64,000 nt of DNA from an uncultured Mediterraneibacter sp. (GCF_934309415.1 NZ_CAKRDI010000013.1:1-64000); one strand, 5' to 3'. Numbered from the stretch's first letter, positions 26,683 through 35,779 are shown. Notes: generated by a model from the sequence alone, not told the origin. Program-made: numbers and translations.

Positions 26683-27616
26683 CGAAATGATTCTCTCTCG
26701 CATGAACAATTGCAAGATTGTCTTTCTTCACCGCGCAGAAATATACCATGGAACCACGCACATGAAAGCTCTTGATTCTGTAATCTGCTGCCAGCTTCAG
26801 TCTCAGAGAACTCAGTGTGTCATACGGTGGTGCAAACCATCCTTTCTTTGCATATACATGTTTCACAAACCAGTCCGCTTTCTTTGACTGTCCTTTGACA
26901 TAGAAACAGCCGATCAGTCTTCCTCTTTTTCTCAGCACACGTGTTGCTTCCGAAAATGCTCTGCTCTTATTTGGAAAAGCCTGAAATCCATTCATGCAGA
27001 GCACTACATCAAACCTTTCTTTTCTAAATGGCAGTCTCTCTGTTTTTCCATCGATTACTTTCACATGACTGCACGTTTCGTCCTGCCCCAGAAGCTCATT
27101 CAATTGTGCCGCTTCTTTCTCCCGAGGCTCCAGACAGACAATCTTTGCCTCCTTTAGCTGAGCATACTTCTCACGGGTAAATACCCCCGTTCCGGCCGGC
27201 ACATCCAACAGTCTTCCATGGAAATTCTCCGGAATATAACTTAACAGCTTCTGCACTACATCATCAATCTCAACTCCACCACACAGAAGTTTTCTATAGC
27301 GTTTCTGTTTCCAGCTTTTCTTAAGAAGGAAATCTTCATGAAAAAGCGGCTGTTTCTTCTTTGTTCGCTTTTCCTTCTTTTCCTTGTCTTCTTCATTCTC
27401 TTCCGGAGTCTGTTCCACAAACTGCACTTTCTGAGACTCTGCCCCATTCTGAAGTTCTTCGTTCGCAACCTCTTCCTGTGGTGCATCTGTTTTCTCTTCT
27501 GACGAATTTTCGTCTACTCCCTGTTCTTGTTCTCCATTAACTATTTCCTGCTCTTCTTTTTCTTCCTTCTGTTCGTTTATTTCTTCCTGTAATTTTTTAT
27601 TCTCTTCCATAACCAT
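26675..27616 (-). CDS. Class I SAM-dependent methyltransferase with acidic N-terminal extension
   Basis: 313 residues. The first 100 or so are low-complexity, rich in Glu, Lys and Gln, and probably disordered. The catalytic part begins near 105: motif I LLDVPAGTGVFTREK at about 136-150, an acidic residue after strand 2 (VCLEPRE), and FDVVLCMNGFQAFPNK as motif IV. It resembles UbiE/Methyltransf_11 enzymes acting on small molecules; the substrate is unknown. The last residues HFAD lie in a palindromic repeat, so the C-terminus may have been altered by insertion. Start at 27616 with AGGG upstream. Confidence 0.8.
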   Translation of the reverse strand: MVMEENKKLQEEINEQKEEKEEQEIVNGEQEQGVDENSSEEKTDAPQEEVANEELQNGAESQKVQFVEQTPEENEEDKEKKEKRTKKKQPLFHEDFLLKKSWKQKRYRKLLCGGVEIDDVVQKLLSYIPENFHGRLLDVPAGTGVFTREKYAQLKEAKIVCLEPREKEAAQLNELLGQDETCSHVKVIDGKTERLPFRKERFDVVLCMNGFQAFPNKSRAFSEATRVLRKRGRLIGCFYVKGQSKKADWFVKHVYAKKGWFAPPYDTLSSLRLKLAADYRIKSFHVRGSMVYFCAVKKDNLAIVHARENHFAD

Positions 27617-27748
27617 ATATTTCCCTGAATCTCAGTTCTTATCCTATCTGTACCACTCCGGTCGTCTGCTTCCAATTCTATAATTATAATTTTTTTATCT
27701 TCCCTTTTCAATGTCAAACATGCATAAAATCTCAATCGCTATGAAACG

Positions 27749-27891
27749 GTTACTGTTTACAGGTAACCTGCAAACAGTAACGTATCTCGCCATTTAGAAT
27801 CGCCTCCGGCGATGGGCGAGATACATTCAGGACAAAACGTGCATCCTCCATGTCAATCAGCGGAGTGATTGACATGGGAGTGAACAGTAAC
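27749..27891. mobile_element. Family-1 MITE-like element, full-length copy A (143 bp)
   Basis: Terminal inverted repeats GTTACTGTTTAC and GTGAACAGTAAC. An exact 8-bp direct repeat ATGAAACG flanks it (27741-27748 and 27892-27899), the signature of insertion. It contains three hairpins: the 33-bp palindrome at the left end, GTATCTCGCC/GGCGAGATAC in the middle, and CCATGTCAATCA/TGATTGACATGG on the right. No coding capacity, so it would need a transposase in trans. A second full copy is at 53673-53815. It occupies most of the 27617-27950 gap. Confidence 0.85.
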
Positions 27892-27929
27892 ATGAAACGG
27901 ACAATCATTACTGCCGACACTCGACTTTT

Positions 27930-27989
27930 ACAAAACGTGCATCCGCATAGCTAATCAGCAGAGCGATTAGCTATGGTCTGAACGTTAAC
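27930..27989. repeat. Right-end relative of the family-1 element, overlapping a LysR 3' end
   Basis: ACAAAACGTGCATCC followed by a hairpin CATAGCTAATC/GATTAGCTATG and ending GTTAAC mirrors the right third of the 143-bp element. The stem sequence differs but remains fully paired. The hairpin encodes the last residues of the LysR protein at 27951-28868. Confidence 0.65.
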
Positions 27990-28868
27990 CTCTTCTTCTC
28001 TTGCAAACTGGATAAATTTCTCCATTTCCTGCGTCTTAAATTTATTCTTATGATAAAAAATCTGACGATACATTACAATGTCAATATCTTCTACATCCAG
28101 TCTTGCAATGCGTCCTTTTTCAATATCATCCTCTACCGCAAATAACGGCAGAAAAGACAAGCCCTGACTTTCTTCCAGCATTCGGATAATAAATGCAGTA
28201 TCACTGATCTCCAGCACCGGAGAGATGGTCTGTCGCATCAAGGCCAGATGCTGATCCAGTGCCTGGCGATAATTTGCATTTCGTTCTGTAAGGAAAAAAG
28301 ATTCCTGACAAATGTCTTTCCACTGCAATTTTTTCCTTCCTGCAAGCGGATGATCTTTCGAAGCAACAAAGATGACCGGCTCTGCCTTTTCCATTACTTT
28401 GATCCAGTTTTTATCCCATCTCGGCGTATCCAGAATATACACCAGATCCAGCTCATTATGCTCCATCATACGGATCAGATTCTCCGGTGAGTCCAGCGTG
28501 ATCTGGATCGATACTTTCGGATACAATGACCGGAACTTGCTGACCAGCCGCGGAAATTTCTCTGTGCAAAGCGACTCGATGGTTCCAATATGTAACGGAC
28601 TTTTCAGTTCCAAATCGTCCTGCATTGAACTCTTAGTCCGGTTAACCTCGTATAAAATCTTCCCGGCATGCTCCAGAAAAACTCGTCCGGCTGGTGTAAG
28701 TCCCACTTTTTTTCCTGTTCTGTCAAATAATTTCGTGCCAAGCTCCGTCTCAAGCAGTCGAATCTGAACTGTCACTGCCGACTGCGAATATCCAAGCAAT
28801 TCCGCCGCTTTGGAAAAATTCTGAAGCTGCGCCACCTGAATAAATGTCTGAATCTGTCGAATTTCCAT
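27951..28868 (-). CDS. LysR-family transcriptional regulator, divergent from serine dehydratase operon
   Basis: 305 residues starting MEIRQIQTFIQVAQLQNFSK; the winged helix is at about 1-60 and the effector domain follows. The start at 28868 has GGGGAAAG upstream, better than the ATG five codons earlier. It is divergent from the serine transporter remnant and sdaAB-sdaAA, so it is probably their regulator. Two copies of CTATGAATTT 31 bases apart upstream of that promoter are candidate sites. The C-terminal residues (VNVQTIANRSAD) are encoded inside a repeat remnant, so the natural end may have been replaced. Confidence 0.88.
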   Translation of the reverse strand: MEIRQIQTFIQVAQLQNFSKAAELLGYSQSAVTVQIRLLETELGTKLFDRTGKKVGLTPAGRVFLEHAGKILYEVNRTKSSMQDDLELKSPLHIGTIESLCTEKFPRLVSKFRSLYPKVSIQITLDSPENLIRMMEHNELDLVYILDTPRWDKNWIKVMEKAEPVIFVASKDHPLAGRKKLQWKDICQESFFLTERNANYRQALDQHLALMRQTISPVLEISDTAFIIRMLEESQGLSFLPLFAVEDDIEKGRIARLDVEDIDIVMYRQIFYHKNKFKTQEMEKFIQFAREEEVNVQTIANRSAD

Positions 28869-28992
28869 ATTCTTTCCCCTCATACATATAAACTCTTTAT
28901 TCTCTGATATTCCCTGCCTGTTCTACACCTTTTCTGAAGATACTCTGAAATAACTATGAATTTTTTTCAATGTTTCCATAAAATCTATGAAT

Positions 28993-29021
28993 TTGATTCA
29001 CTCATATGCACATGCTACAAT
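28993..29021 (+). promoter_or_regulatory. Sigma-A promoter of the serine dehydratase operon
   Basis: TTGATT, 17 bases, then TACAAT, with a TG two bases before the -10 (extended -10). Direct repeats CTATGAATTT at 28954-28963 and 28985-28994 lie upstream and overlapping, suitable for LysR binding. Confidence 0.7.
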
Positions 29022-29105
29022 ACATTCACGAAGACGTCAATCGTAAATTTGTGCACATTCAATAAGATTAACAACTGACGCTTTACTTTTGGAGGAAATT
29101 ATCTA

Positions 29106-29529
29106 ATGGAAAAGAGATTGGAAACTACATTTGTGGTACTTTTACAGATATGACAAAGTCCGGTAAGACATTTGCCATTCTCAGGATTTTGAAGAACCCA
29201 TTCCGTCTGATTAAAAATCAGATCCCGGGATATACTACTGCTCTTGGAACACAGTCATTCCATTTATCATGACTTTAGGTATCGCAATGGTTGCATCCCC
29301 TGGTGCTCCTGGTGGATCCATCATGACTGCACTTCCGTTCCTGTACATGATTTTCGGTGCAACAGCCGGAGATCCGAACGGTCCGATCTGTGCGATCATG
29401 GTTGCTCTTTACATCACACAGGATTCCTTCGGAACTGCATGTAACATTTCCGGTGATAACGCCATCGGTGTCATTGTAGATACAATTTACAAAAAATTCT
29501 TTATTAAAGAAGAAACACAGGAGGCCTAA
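29106..29529 (+). pseudogene. Remnant of a DAACS (SstT/GltP-like) serine/threonine symporter gene
   Basis: A good GGAGG and ATG at 29106 lead into a frame that stops after 15 codons. In another frame NPFRLIKNQIPGYTTALGTQ matches the middle of dicarboxylate/amino acid:cation symporters. A third frame gives FIMTLGIAMVASPGAPGGS, then QDSFGTACNISGDNAIGVIV, the family's C-terminal core. Roughly 140 of about 400 residues remain, with at least one frameshift and deletions at the N-terminus and after TALGTQ. It occupies the transporter position of a serine-uptake/degradation operon. A sequencing error cannot account for the missing length. Confidence 0.8.
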
Positions 29530-29530
29530 C

Positions 29531-30199
29531 ATGTCTTTTATCAGCGTATTTGATGTGATGGGACCGAACATGATCGGTCCTTCCAGTTCCCATACTGCAG
29601 GCGCCGCACGGATTGCATATCTGGCTCAGAAGATGATCAACGGACCACTGAAGAAAGTAGAATTCATCCTCTATGGTTCCTTTGCAAGAACTTATCGTGG
29701 CCACGGTACAGACCGTGCACTCCTTGGAGGCATCATGGGATTCTCAACCGATGATATGAGAATCCGTAATTCCTTCGAGATTGCCACAGAACAGGGACTG
29801 GAGTATAGCTTCATCCCAAATGAAGAAGAAACCGATATTCATCCGAATACCGTAGATATTACAATGACCAACCAGAGCGGACAGAAAATGACGATCCGTG
29901 GCGAATCTCTCGGCGGCGGAAAAGTCCGCATTGTAGAGATCAACCATGTAGCTGTAGATTTCACTGGTGAATACAGTGCCGTTATCGTCATCCAGAAAGA
30001 TGTTCCGGGTGTCGTTGCCTACATTACGAAATGTCTCAGCGACAGACAGGTTAACATTGCTTTTATGCGTCTGTTTCGTGAATCCAAAGGGCACACTGCT
30101 TACACGATCGTAGAATCGGATGGAAAACTTCCGGAAGATATCGCAGAGACTATCCGTCAGAACGAACATGTACTTGATGTGATGGTTGTACAAATGTAA
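29531..30199 (+). CDS. sdaAB: L-serine dehydratase, iron-sulfur-dependent, beta subunit
   Basis: 222 residues. It begins SFISVFDVMGPNMIGPSSSH, the conserved start of the beta domain, and ends with an ACT domain (about 148-222; YSAVIVIQKDVPGVVAYITK). With the alpha subunit it deaminates L-serine to pyruvate and ammonia. The start lies directly after the transporter remnant (CAGGAGGCC site overlapping its stop), so the three were one operon. The ACT domain implies serine feedback or activation. Confidence 0.95.
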   Translation: MSFISVFDVMGPNMIGPSSSHTAGAARIAYLAQKMINGPLKKVEFILYGSFARTYRGHGTDRALLGGIMGFSTDDMRIRNSFEIATEQGLEYSFIPNEEETDIHPNTVDITMTNQSGQKMTIRGESLGGGKVRIVEINHVAVDFTGEYSAVIVIQKDVPGVVAYITKCLSDRQVNIAFMRLFRESKGHTAYTIVESDGKLPEDIAETIRQNEHVLDVMVVQM

Positions 30200-30223
30200 T
30201 TATAAATCAAGGAGAATTTGAGT

Positions 30224-31093
30224 ATGGATTTTAAAAATGCGAAAGAACTTCTTACATTATGTAAAGAACACAATTTACCAGTCTCCGAGATTATGCGTCA
30301 AAGAGAAATCCAGGTCGGCGAGCGCGATGAAAATGAAACTGATCAGAAAATGGCCCGTGTACTTGAGATTATGAAAGATGCTGCTTTCTCTCCTGTTGAA
30401 AGTCCGATTCGCTCTATGGGCGGTCTCATCGGAGGAGAATCTCAGAAATTATCTGAACATTTCACAACTGGAAAGGGCTTATGCGGAGATCTGCTTGAGA
30501 AAGCAATGATCTATGCCATGGCCACACTGGAAACAAATGCATCCATGGGACTGATCGTTGCATCTCCGACTGCGGGTTCTGCCGGAATTGTCCCGGGACT
30601 TCTGCTCGCTTTTCAGGAAATGTATGATTTTTCCGATGAAGCAATCCAGCAGGTACTCTTCACTGCAGGAGCTGTCGGTTATCTCGCCATGAGAAATGCC
30701 ACGGTTGCAGGAGCTGTCGGAGGATGTCAGGCCGAGGTCGGAGTGGCCTCTGCTATGGCTGCTTCTGCCGCTGTCGAACTGATGGGCGGTACTCCGAAAC
30801 AGTGTCTGGATGCAGCTTCCACAGTTCTTATGAATATGCTCGGACTGGTCTGTGATCCGGTTGGCGGTCTGGTGGAATATCCTTGCCAGAACCGGAATGC
30901 TGCCGGTGTTGCCAACGCTCTGATTGCCGCAGAGATGGCTCTTGCCGGTGTCCCACAGCTTATTCCATTCGATGAAATGCTGGATGCTATGTATAAAGTA
31001 GGAAAACGCCTGCCGGCAGAGCTTCGTGAAACTGCAATGGGCGGCTGCGCTACTACACCGTCTGCGTGTGAAGCCTGTCATATGTGTCATTAA
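30224..31093 (+). CDS. sdaAA: L-serine dehydratase, iron-sulfur-dependent, alpha subunit
   Basis: 289 residues with the SDH-alpha fold that holds the [4Fe-4S] cluster. Cysteines in GLVCDPVGG and in the C-terminal PSACEACHMCH are positioned as cluster ligands, and GSAGIVPGLLLA is the family signature. I start at ATG 30224, nine bases after GGAG; a TTG two codons earlier is too close to the site. Expressed together with the beta subunit 24 bases upstream; terminator at 31135-31187. Confidence 0.95.
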   Translation: MDFKNAKELLTLCKEHNLPVSEIMRQREIQVGERDENETDQKMARVLEIMKDAAFSPVESPIRSMGGLIGGESQKLSEHFTTGKGLCGDLLEKAMIYAMATLETNASMGLIVASPTAGSAGIVPGLLLAFQEMYDFSDEAIQQVLFTAGAVGYLAMRNATVAGAVGGCQAEVGVASAMAASAAVELMGGTPKQCLDAASTVLMNMLGLVCDPVGGLVEYPCQNRNAAGVANALIAAEMALAGVPQLIPFDEMLDAMYKVGKRLPAELRETAMGGCATTPSACEACHMCH

Positions 31094-31134
31094 TATACTG
31101 ACCTGCAAAATAAATTTAAATATAGGAATAATAT

Positions 31135-31187
31135 TTTGACTCCGCCTCATGCCAATCCCATATACACTGGTATGATGCGGAGTTAAA
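31135..31187. terminator. Bidirectional terminator
   Basis: Stem TTTGACTCCGC...GCGGAGTTAAA with an inner TCATGCCA/TGGTATGA pairing, between the convergent sdaAA and HD-domain genes. Confidence 0.8.
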
Positions 31188-31197
31188 TTTATACTTC

Positions 31198-31968
31198 TTA
31201 TTTACATTTTTCCTGAATATACAGATTCAGTTCTGTCTTCACCTGCTCCATCTCTCTTTTCGTATTCGGATTTGAATAAGGAATTCTTGCTACCAATTTG
31301 TCCACATAATGATTTTCACATATCATCTCATATGTCACTTTAAAATTAATATCAAAAAAGTAGGCAAGATAGGACATCCAGTAATCCATCTTCGTTTTTC
31401 TTGTCTCTGACAGAACAGACGTCCGGCCTTCAAACTGCTGCATGATTTCCATACTAATATCAGACTTTCCTACCTCTTCTGCAGAAACTCCCAACATTGT
31501 TTCTATCGCATCCTCCAATTTCACCCTGCAATTATCCAGTTTGTCCGCATCACGTATAATCTGAGCATGTAATAATTCTCTCTCATCAACAATTCCTTTC
31601 AGACAATAATCACTGTGTCTTGCAATTGCTGTTTTGATAATTCCATCCCATGTATCTTCTCTGACAAAACGTCGGATCATTCCTTCCTCAAATAGAATCT
31701 TTACTCCAAATGATGCATGATCCATCGTCCCCGGTTCAAAGCTGTCATAACGTTTCAACTGCTCGAATCTTCCGATATCATGCAGTAATCCTATAATTTG
31801 AGCAAGCTCACAGTCTTCTTCTGAGAGATTCAGTCCCTCTGCTATCTTTCTGCTGCATTCTACCACTCCATAAGTATGTATAATTTTTAATTTCACCTTA
31901 TCATTTTCTCTGTCGTAACCATCCAGATAATGTTCAAATTCTTCTTTTGCATGTCCTAAATCAATCAA
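31198..31968 (-). CDS. HD-domain phosphohydrolase
   Basis: 256 residues. Metal-binding residues of the HD superfamily are visible: His31, His63-Asp64 in GLLHDIGRFEQ, a HSDY motif (ARHSDYCL), and Asp in RDADKLDN. Such proteins hydrolyse phosphate esters or nucleotides; the substrate here is unknown. The start codon is TTG at 31966-31968 with GGGGAGG nine bases upstream; no ATG is better placed. It stands alone. Confidence 0.82.
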   Translation of the reverse strand: MIDLGHAKEEFEHYLDGYDRENDKVKLKIIHTYGVVECSRKIAEGLNLSEEDCELAQIIGLLHDIGRFEQLKRYDSFEPGTMDHASFGVKILFEEGMIRRFVREDTWDGIIKTAIARHSDYCLKGIVDERELLHAQIIRDADKLDNCRVKLEDAIETMLGVSAEEVGKSDISMEIMQQFEGRTSVLSETRKTKMDYWMSYLAYFFDINFKVTYEMICENHYVDKLVARIPYSNPNTKREMEQVKTELNLYIQEKCK

Positions 31969-32058
31969 TTACTTATCCTCCCCTTACTTTTGTTTTCTAC
32001 TTAGATTATAAAGGAAATCCAGTGTATTTTGTCTGATTTTTAAATTATTTTTCCTAAC

Positions 32059-32100
32059 AAAAGCCCTGTGGTCCAGAATATACTAAACCACAGGGTTTTT
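32059..32100 (-). terminator. Rho-independent terminator
   Basis: Stem AAGCCCTGTGGT/ACCACAGGGTTTTT with a 13-nt loop, just after the DapB-like gene in the minus direction; usable from both sides. Confidence 0.8.
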
Positions 32101-32135
32101 ATCTACCTCAGATTCTATTTTCTCTTACTTAAATA

Positions 32136-33161
32136 CTACAGATAGAACTCCATCGGATAAGACGGATACTCAATCTCGTCCAGCTGATCCATTGTGATCA
32201 GACCTGCCGGTGCACGGAGAACGGACGGAATTCGATTTACGATCGTGGCACAGGTGTGCTCTACGGTTGCCGGTTTTACCACATGGAACTCTGTATCCGG
32301 TTCACCTGTAATCTGCCAGTCACACATATCTCCATCTTCCGGACCATATACCTTACCGATACAACTTGTCTCGATAATTGGTCCCTGGAATGTTTCTGTT
32401 GTAACAACTGCTGCCATACCGATACAATTTCCCTTCGGAATTGTTGCATTCATTGTAGATGAGAACAGGTCTGAATCATGGAAATACGGTACACACTTCT
32501 GAGTCTGACTCTTGATCGTCCATCCCATTTTAGAAGCCAGTGCCTCATTTGAATTCCATACATAAGATGGTTCTATTTCTTCCGGATGAGCAATCTGCTT
32601 CTCAAATTCTTCCGCTGTCAGTCCAACTCCATGTGCTTTCGCCAGTGCCAGTCCATAATCTTCTACATTGTAACTTACAGCACCCTTAATTTTCTGAATT
32701 TTATGGCATCCGCCTGCAACCATTCCTACCATATTTACCCAGAAAATATCTTCCATTCCACTTCCAACAAAAGTACAACCATGCTTCTTCGCTGTTACAT
32801 CCAAAATATTGGCTCTGACTGCATCTGTTGTCCAGCAATAGGTTGCCTCTTCACATGTTGTGATTACACTGATTCCTCTGCTTAAGCATTTCATATAATG
32901 TGGGAAACAGTCGCTGACCAGACTGAATAATGTAACAACCGCAATATCTGCATCACAATTGTCAAGTACCTCATCTGCATTGTCACTGATCAAAATACCT
33001 GTCTTTATGCCAAGACCGGCATAATCGCCTACGTCCATTCCGACAATTGCCGGATTACAGTCAATCGCTCCGACAATCTGGCAACCTGTTTCGTACAGAT
33101 ATCTTAATGTATATTTACTCATTTTTCCACAACCATACTGAACTACTTTAATTTTACTCAT
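32136..33161 (-). CDS. NAD(P)-binding dihydrodipicolinate reductase-like protein
   Basis: 341 residues. The N-terminal Rossmann fold has [17 protein letters not shown] and the following domain resembles the DapB-like family that includes 2,4-diaminopentanoate dehydrogenase. Conserved [12 protein letters not shown] and [15 protein letters not shown] fit that group rather than true DapB, which is shorter and carries a lysine-biosynthesis signature. It probably reduces or aminates a small keto or amino acid; substrate unknown. It is monocistronic, with AAGGAGAG before the start and a terminator after. Confidence 0.75.
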   Translation of the reverse strand: MSKIKVVQYGCGKMSKYTLRYLYETGCQIVGAIDCNPAIVGMDVGDYAGLGIKTGILISDNADEVLDNCDADIAVVTLFSLVSDCFPHYMKCLSRGISVITTCEEATYCWTTDAVRANILDVTAKKHGCTFVGSGMEDIFWVNMVGMVAGGCHKIQKIKGAVSYNVEDYGLALAKAHGVGLTAEEFEKQIAHPEEIEPSYVWNSNEALASKMGWTIKSQTQKCVPYFHDSDLFSSTMNATIPKGNCIGMAAVVTTETFQGPIIETSCIGKVYGPEDGDMCDWQITGEPDTEFHVVKPATVEHTCATIVNRIPSVLRAPAGLITMDQLDEIEYPSYPMEFYL

Positions 33162-33327
33162 ACCGATCTCTCCTTTTCTAAACTGAACACTTTGCTGATC
33201 ATCGATTTAGCTCTGCTGATCTGTTCGTTAATTTTTTATCTAACTTTAGTGTACAGTCTCATCCGAGTTGAGAGTCAAGCTGTTTTTTTCGATTTCTTTT
33301 TCTTCTCTGTTCTACATGATTCTTTCA

Positions 33328-34179
33328 CTATTTTTCCATGCATACAGGAACCTGCAGTCTTAAATACATCGAACGTTTTCTGCTGTCAAAGATATGCATC
33401 TCCATGATTTCCTCACAGATATAATCTCCACAGATTTCATATTCATTCGCTCTGCAATATTCCAGCAGTCTGGATGCACAGTCTCTTTCCTTTTCAAAAT
33501 CCTCGGTATATATGCAGGCATACATTCCGTTTTCCACTTTCTGTGTATGATCTTTTAAAGGGAAATTTTCATCCACAAAAATGAAAATCTCATTCGAATA
33601 AAATCTCTGATCTTCAAAATTTTTCTTACTCATAATTGTACCGGGATTGCAATAATATACCTGAGGTATCTTATATTCCAGCAATTTATTTTTCAGCTGC
33701 TTCAGAATCAGCTCATAAGTATCAATGCTGTAATCATAAAAATTAGTCTCTACCTGCATCGAATAGATCGTTCTCTCCGGAATATATTCCAGTGTAATTG
33801 TCCCACTCTTTGGTGATTTCTTATATCTCTTAATACTTGAAATAGTCCGGTTGATCGCCTCCATTTTAAACTGAAGTTCTTTCATTTCCTGCTCCGTCTG
33901 TATCTTTTTCCAAAGCAGTACTTTTTCGATCTGATCGATCTCCTTCTGATCCAGAATTTCTTTGATCTCCTTCAATTCCATTCCAAGTTCTTTCATGTAC
34001 TGAATCATATCCAGTCTTGCATTCTGCTTGATATCATAATATCGATAATGTGTCTGTTCATCCACATAACACGGTTTTAAAAGCCCCATTGAGTCATACA
34101 GCCGCAATGTCGGAACAGTCGTGCGATTCATCTTTGCCATTTCTCCTATTGCGATATAATTTTGATTTTTTTCGACCAT
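33328..34179 (-). CDS. MerR-family transcriptional regulator
   Basis: 283 residues. Winged helix at about 7-75 (YIAIGEMAKMNRTTVPTLRL, then YDSMGLLKPCYVDE), a dimerisation coiled coil at about 80-115, and a C-terminal GyrI-like effector domain. Start ATG at 34179 with GAGGTG upstream; the alternative GTG three codons earlier overlaps that site. It is divergent from an aldo/keto reductase, with a MerR-type dyad at 34194-34216 only 15 bases from its start, implying autoregulation. Confidence 0.87.
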   Translation of the reverse strand: MVEKNQNYIAIGEMAKMNRTTVPTLRLYDSMGLLKPCYVDEQTHYRYYDIKQNARLDMIQYMKELGMELKEIKEILDQKEIDQIEKVLLWKKIQTEQEMKELQFKMEAINRTISSIKRYKKSPKSGTITLEYIPERTIYSMQVETNFYDYSIDTYELILKQLKNKLLEYKIPQVYYCNPGTIMSKKNFEDQRFYSNEIFIFVDENFPLKDHTQKVENGMYACIYTEDFEKERDCASRLLEYCRANEYEICGDYICEEIMEMHIFDSRKRSMYLRLQVPVCMEK

Positions 34180-34193
34180 ATCTATCACCTCAA

Positions 34194-34216
34194 AACTCTA
34201 AAGTAACATTAGAGTT
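34194..34216. promoter_or_regulatory. MerR-type operator dyad
   Basis: AACTCTAA, 7-bp spacer, TTAGAGTT: perfect 8-bp arms next to a MerR gene. Short dyads of this kind in stretched promoters are classical MerR sites. Confidence 0.6.
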
Positions 34217-34380
34217 ATCGTATTGTTGTTCACTCGCATTATATCATTTTTTGTGAACTATCTCACAAAAATATAGTCTTTTTTCCCAGTTTGGTATATG
34301 ATGATATCAAAGTTTCAAATTAGAAGTAAACCACCTCTTACTTCTGTAAAAATACAATTTTATACCCAAGGAGGTCTGTT

Positions 34381-35298
34381 ATGAAAACAATCACACTGAA
34401 CAACACAAACTTAAACATTCCTGAAATTGGAATGGGCTGTATGCGAATCAATGGACTTGAAACTGTCGATGCAGTCAAAGAATGGATGGACACTGCACTT
34501 GAACACGGAATCAACTTTTTTGATCATGCAGACATCTATGGAAAAGGAGAATGCGAAGAATTATTTGGACGTGTACTTACACCTTCTTTAAGAGAAAAGA
34601 TCATTCTCCAGTCCAAATGTTCCATCCGTCCTGGTATTGCCTTTGATTTTTCAAAAGAACATATTTTAAATTCTGTGGATGGAATCCTGAAACGTTTAAA
34701 TACAGAGTATCTCGATATTTTATTACTTCATCGCCCAGACACTTTGATGGAACCGGAAGAAGTCGCAGATGCGTTCCGTATTTTAAAAGAAAGTGGCAAA
34801 GTCCGTCACTTTGGTGTAAGCAACCAGACTCCAATGCAGATCGAACTGCTGAATAAATACTGTGATGAGCCAATGATCATCAACCAGCTGCAGCTCAGTA
34901 TTGCTCACTGTCCGATCATCAACTCCGGGATCAATGCGAATATGTACAATGATTCCGGTATCAACCGTGATGGCGGTATTTTGGAATACTGCCGTCTGAA
35001 AGATATCACCATTCAGGCATGGTCTCCATTCCAGTACGGTATGTTTGAAGGAATCTTTCTGGGAAGTGAAAAATATCCTGAACTGAACAAAGTCATTGAT
35101 GAACTCGCTGAAAAATACAATGTAACTAACAGTGCGATCGCCGTTGCATGGATTCTGCGTCATCCTGCAAGAATTCAGACCATCATCGGTACAACAAACA
35201 AAGAGCGTATTGCACAGGTCAGCAAAGCTTCTGATATACGACTCACCAGAGAAGAATGGTATGCACTGTATATGGCTGCCGGGAATAAACTGCCGTAA
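34381..35298 (+). CDS. Aldo/keto reductase, YdhF-like
   Basis: 305 residues, an NADPH-dependent (beta/alpha)8 oxidoreductase of carbonyl compounds. GMGCMRINGL at 18-27, the catalytic Asp-Tyr pair in DHADIYGKGECEELFG (Tyr53), the lysine in QSKCSIRPG and LLLHRPD are typical of the YdhF subgroup. AAGGAGG sits eight bases before ATG. An AGAAGTAA/TTACTTCT inverted repeat at 34322-34345 in the leader may be regulatory. Divergent from the MerR regulator, which may sense an electrophile that this enzyme detoxifies. Confidence 0.9.
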   Translation: MKTITLNNTNLNIPEIGMGCMRINGLETVDAVKEWMDTALEHGINFFDHADIYGKGECEELFGRVLTPSLREKIILQSKCSIRPGIAFDFSKEHILNSVDGILKRLNTEYLDILLLHRPDTLMEPEEVADAFRILKESGKVRHFGVSNQTPMQIELLNKYCDEPMIINQLQLSIAHCPIINSGINANMYNDSGINRDGGILEYCRLKDITIQAWSPFQYGMFEGIFLGSEKYPELNKVIDELAEKYNVTNSAIAVAWILRHPARIQTIIGTTNKERIAQVSKASDIRLTREEWYALYMAAGNKLP

Positions 35299-35393
35299 AA
35301 GTATTAAATCCAGGAAATTCATCGGGGATGACATTTTTCATTTGTTAAGCTTCCTTAATCCACAACATTTTTAATGCAAGGAAGGGTTTAAAT

Positions 35394-35762
35394 ATGTTAG
35401 ATATTATTTTTTCTTTTATTATTTGTTTAGCTATTCCTATAGTTATGTTTTTAGGCGGGATTCTAATCAAAATACTTAAGCCAAAAATAAATTGGTGGTT
35501 TGGTTATCGCTCCCTCACATCAACGGCTAATGAGAGTATATGGAATTACGCCAATCAATATTTTGCAAATATATGGATATTCTTAGGAGGAATACAATTT
35601 ATTCTTTATGGTATTATTACCTTGTTCATCTATTTCCAAAATAAAAATATTAATGGTATGATATGTTTAGTAGTAATAGTGCTTCAAGCATTGGTTCTTG
35701 CAATCTCACTTATTTTTATTGAAAAAACTTTGAATAATAAATTTAATATCAAAAGAAATTAG
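35394..35762 (+). CDS. SdpI-family membrane protein
   Basis: 122 residues with three or four hydrophobic segments. The central NWWFGYRSLTSTANESIWNY is the hallmark of SdpI/YhfL-type proteins, some of which give immunity to the SdpC toxin. No toxin gene is adjacent. The gene is notably AT-rich compared with its surroundings, suggesting separate origin. AAGGAAGGG precedes the start and a strong terminator follows. Confidence 0.8.
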   Translation: MLDIIFSFIICLAIPIVMFLGGILIKILKPKINWWFGYRSLTSTANESIWNYANQYFANIWIFLGGIQFILYGIITLFIYFQNKNINGMICLVVIVLQALVLAISLIFIEKTLNNKFNIKRN

Positions 35763-35779
35763 ATAAAACCAGTACCCCC

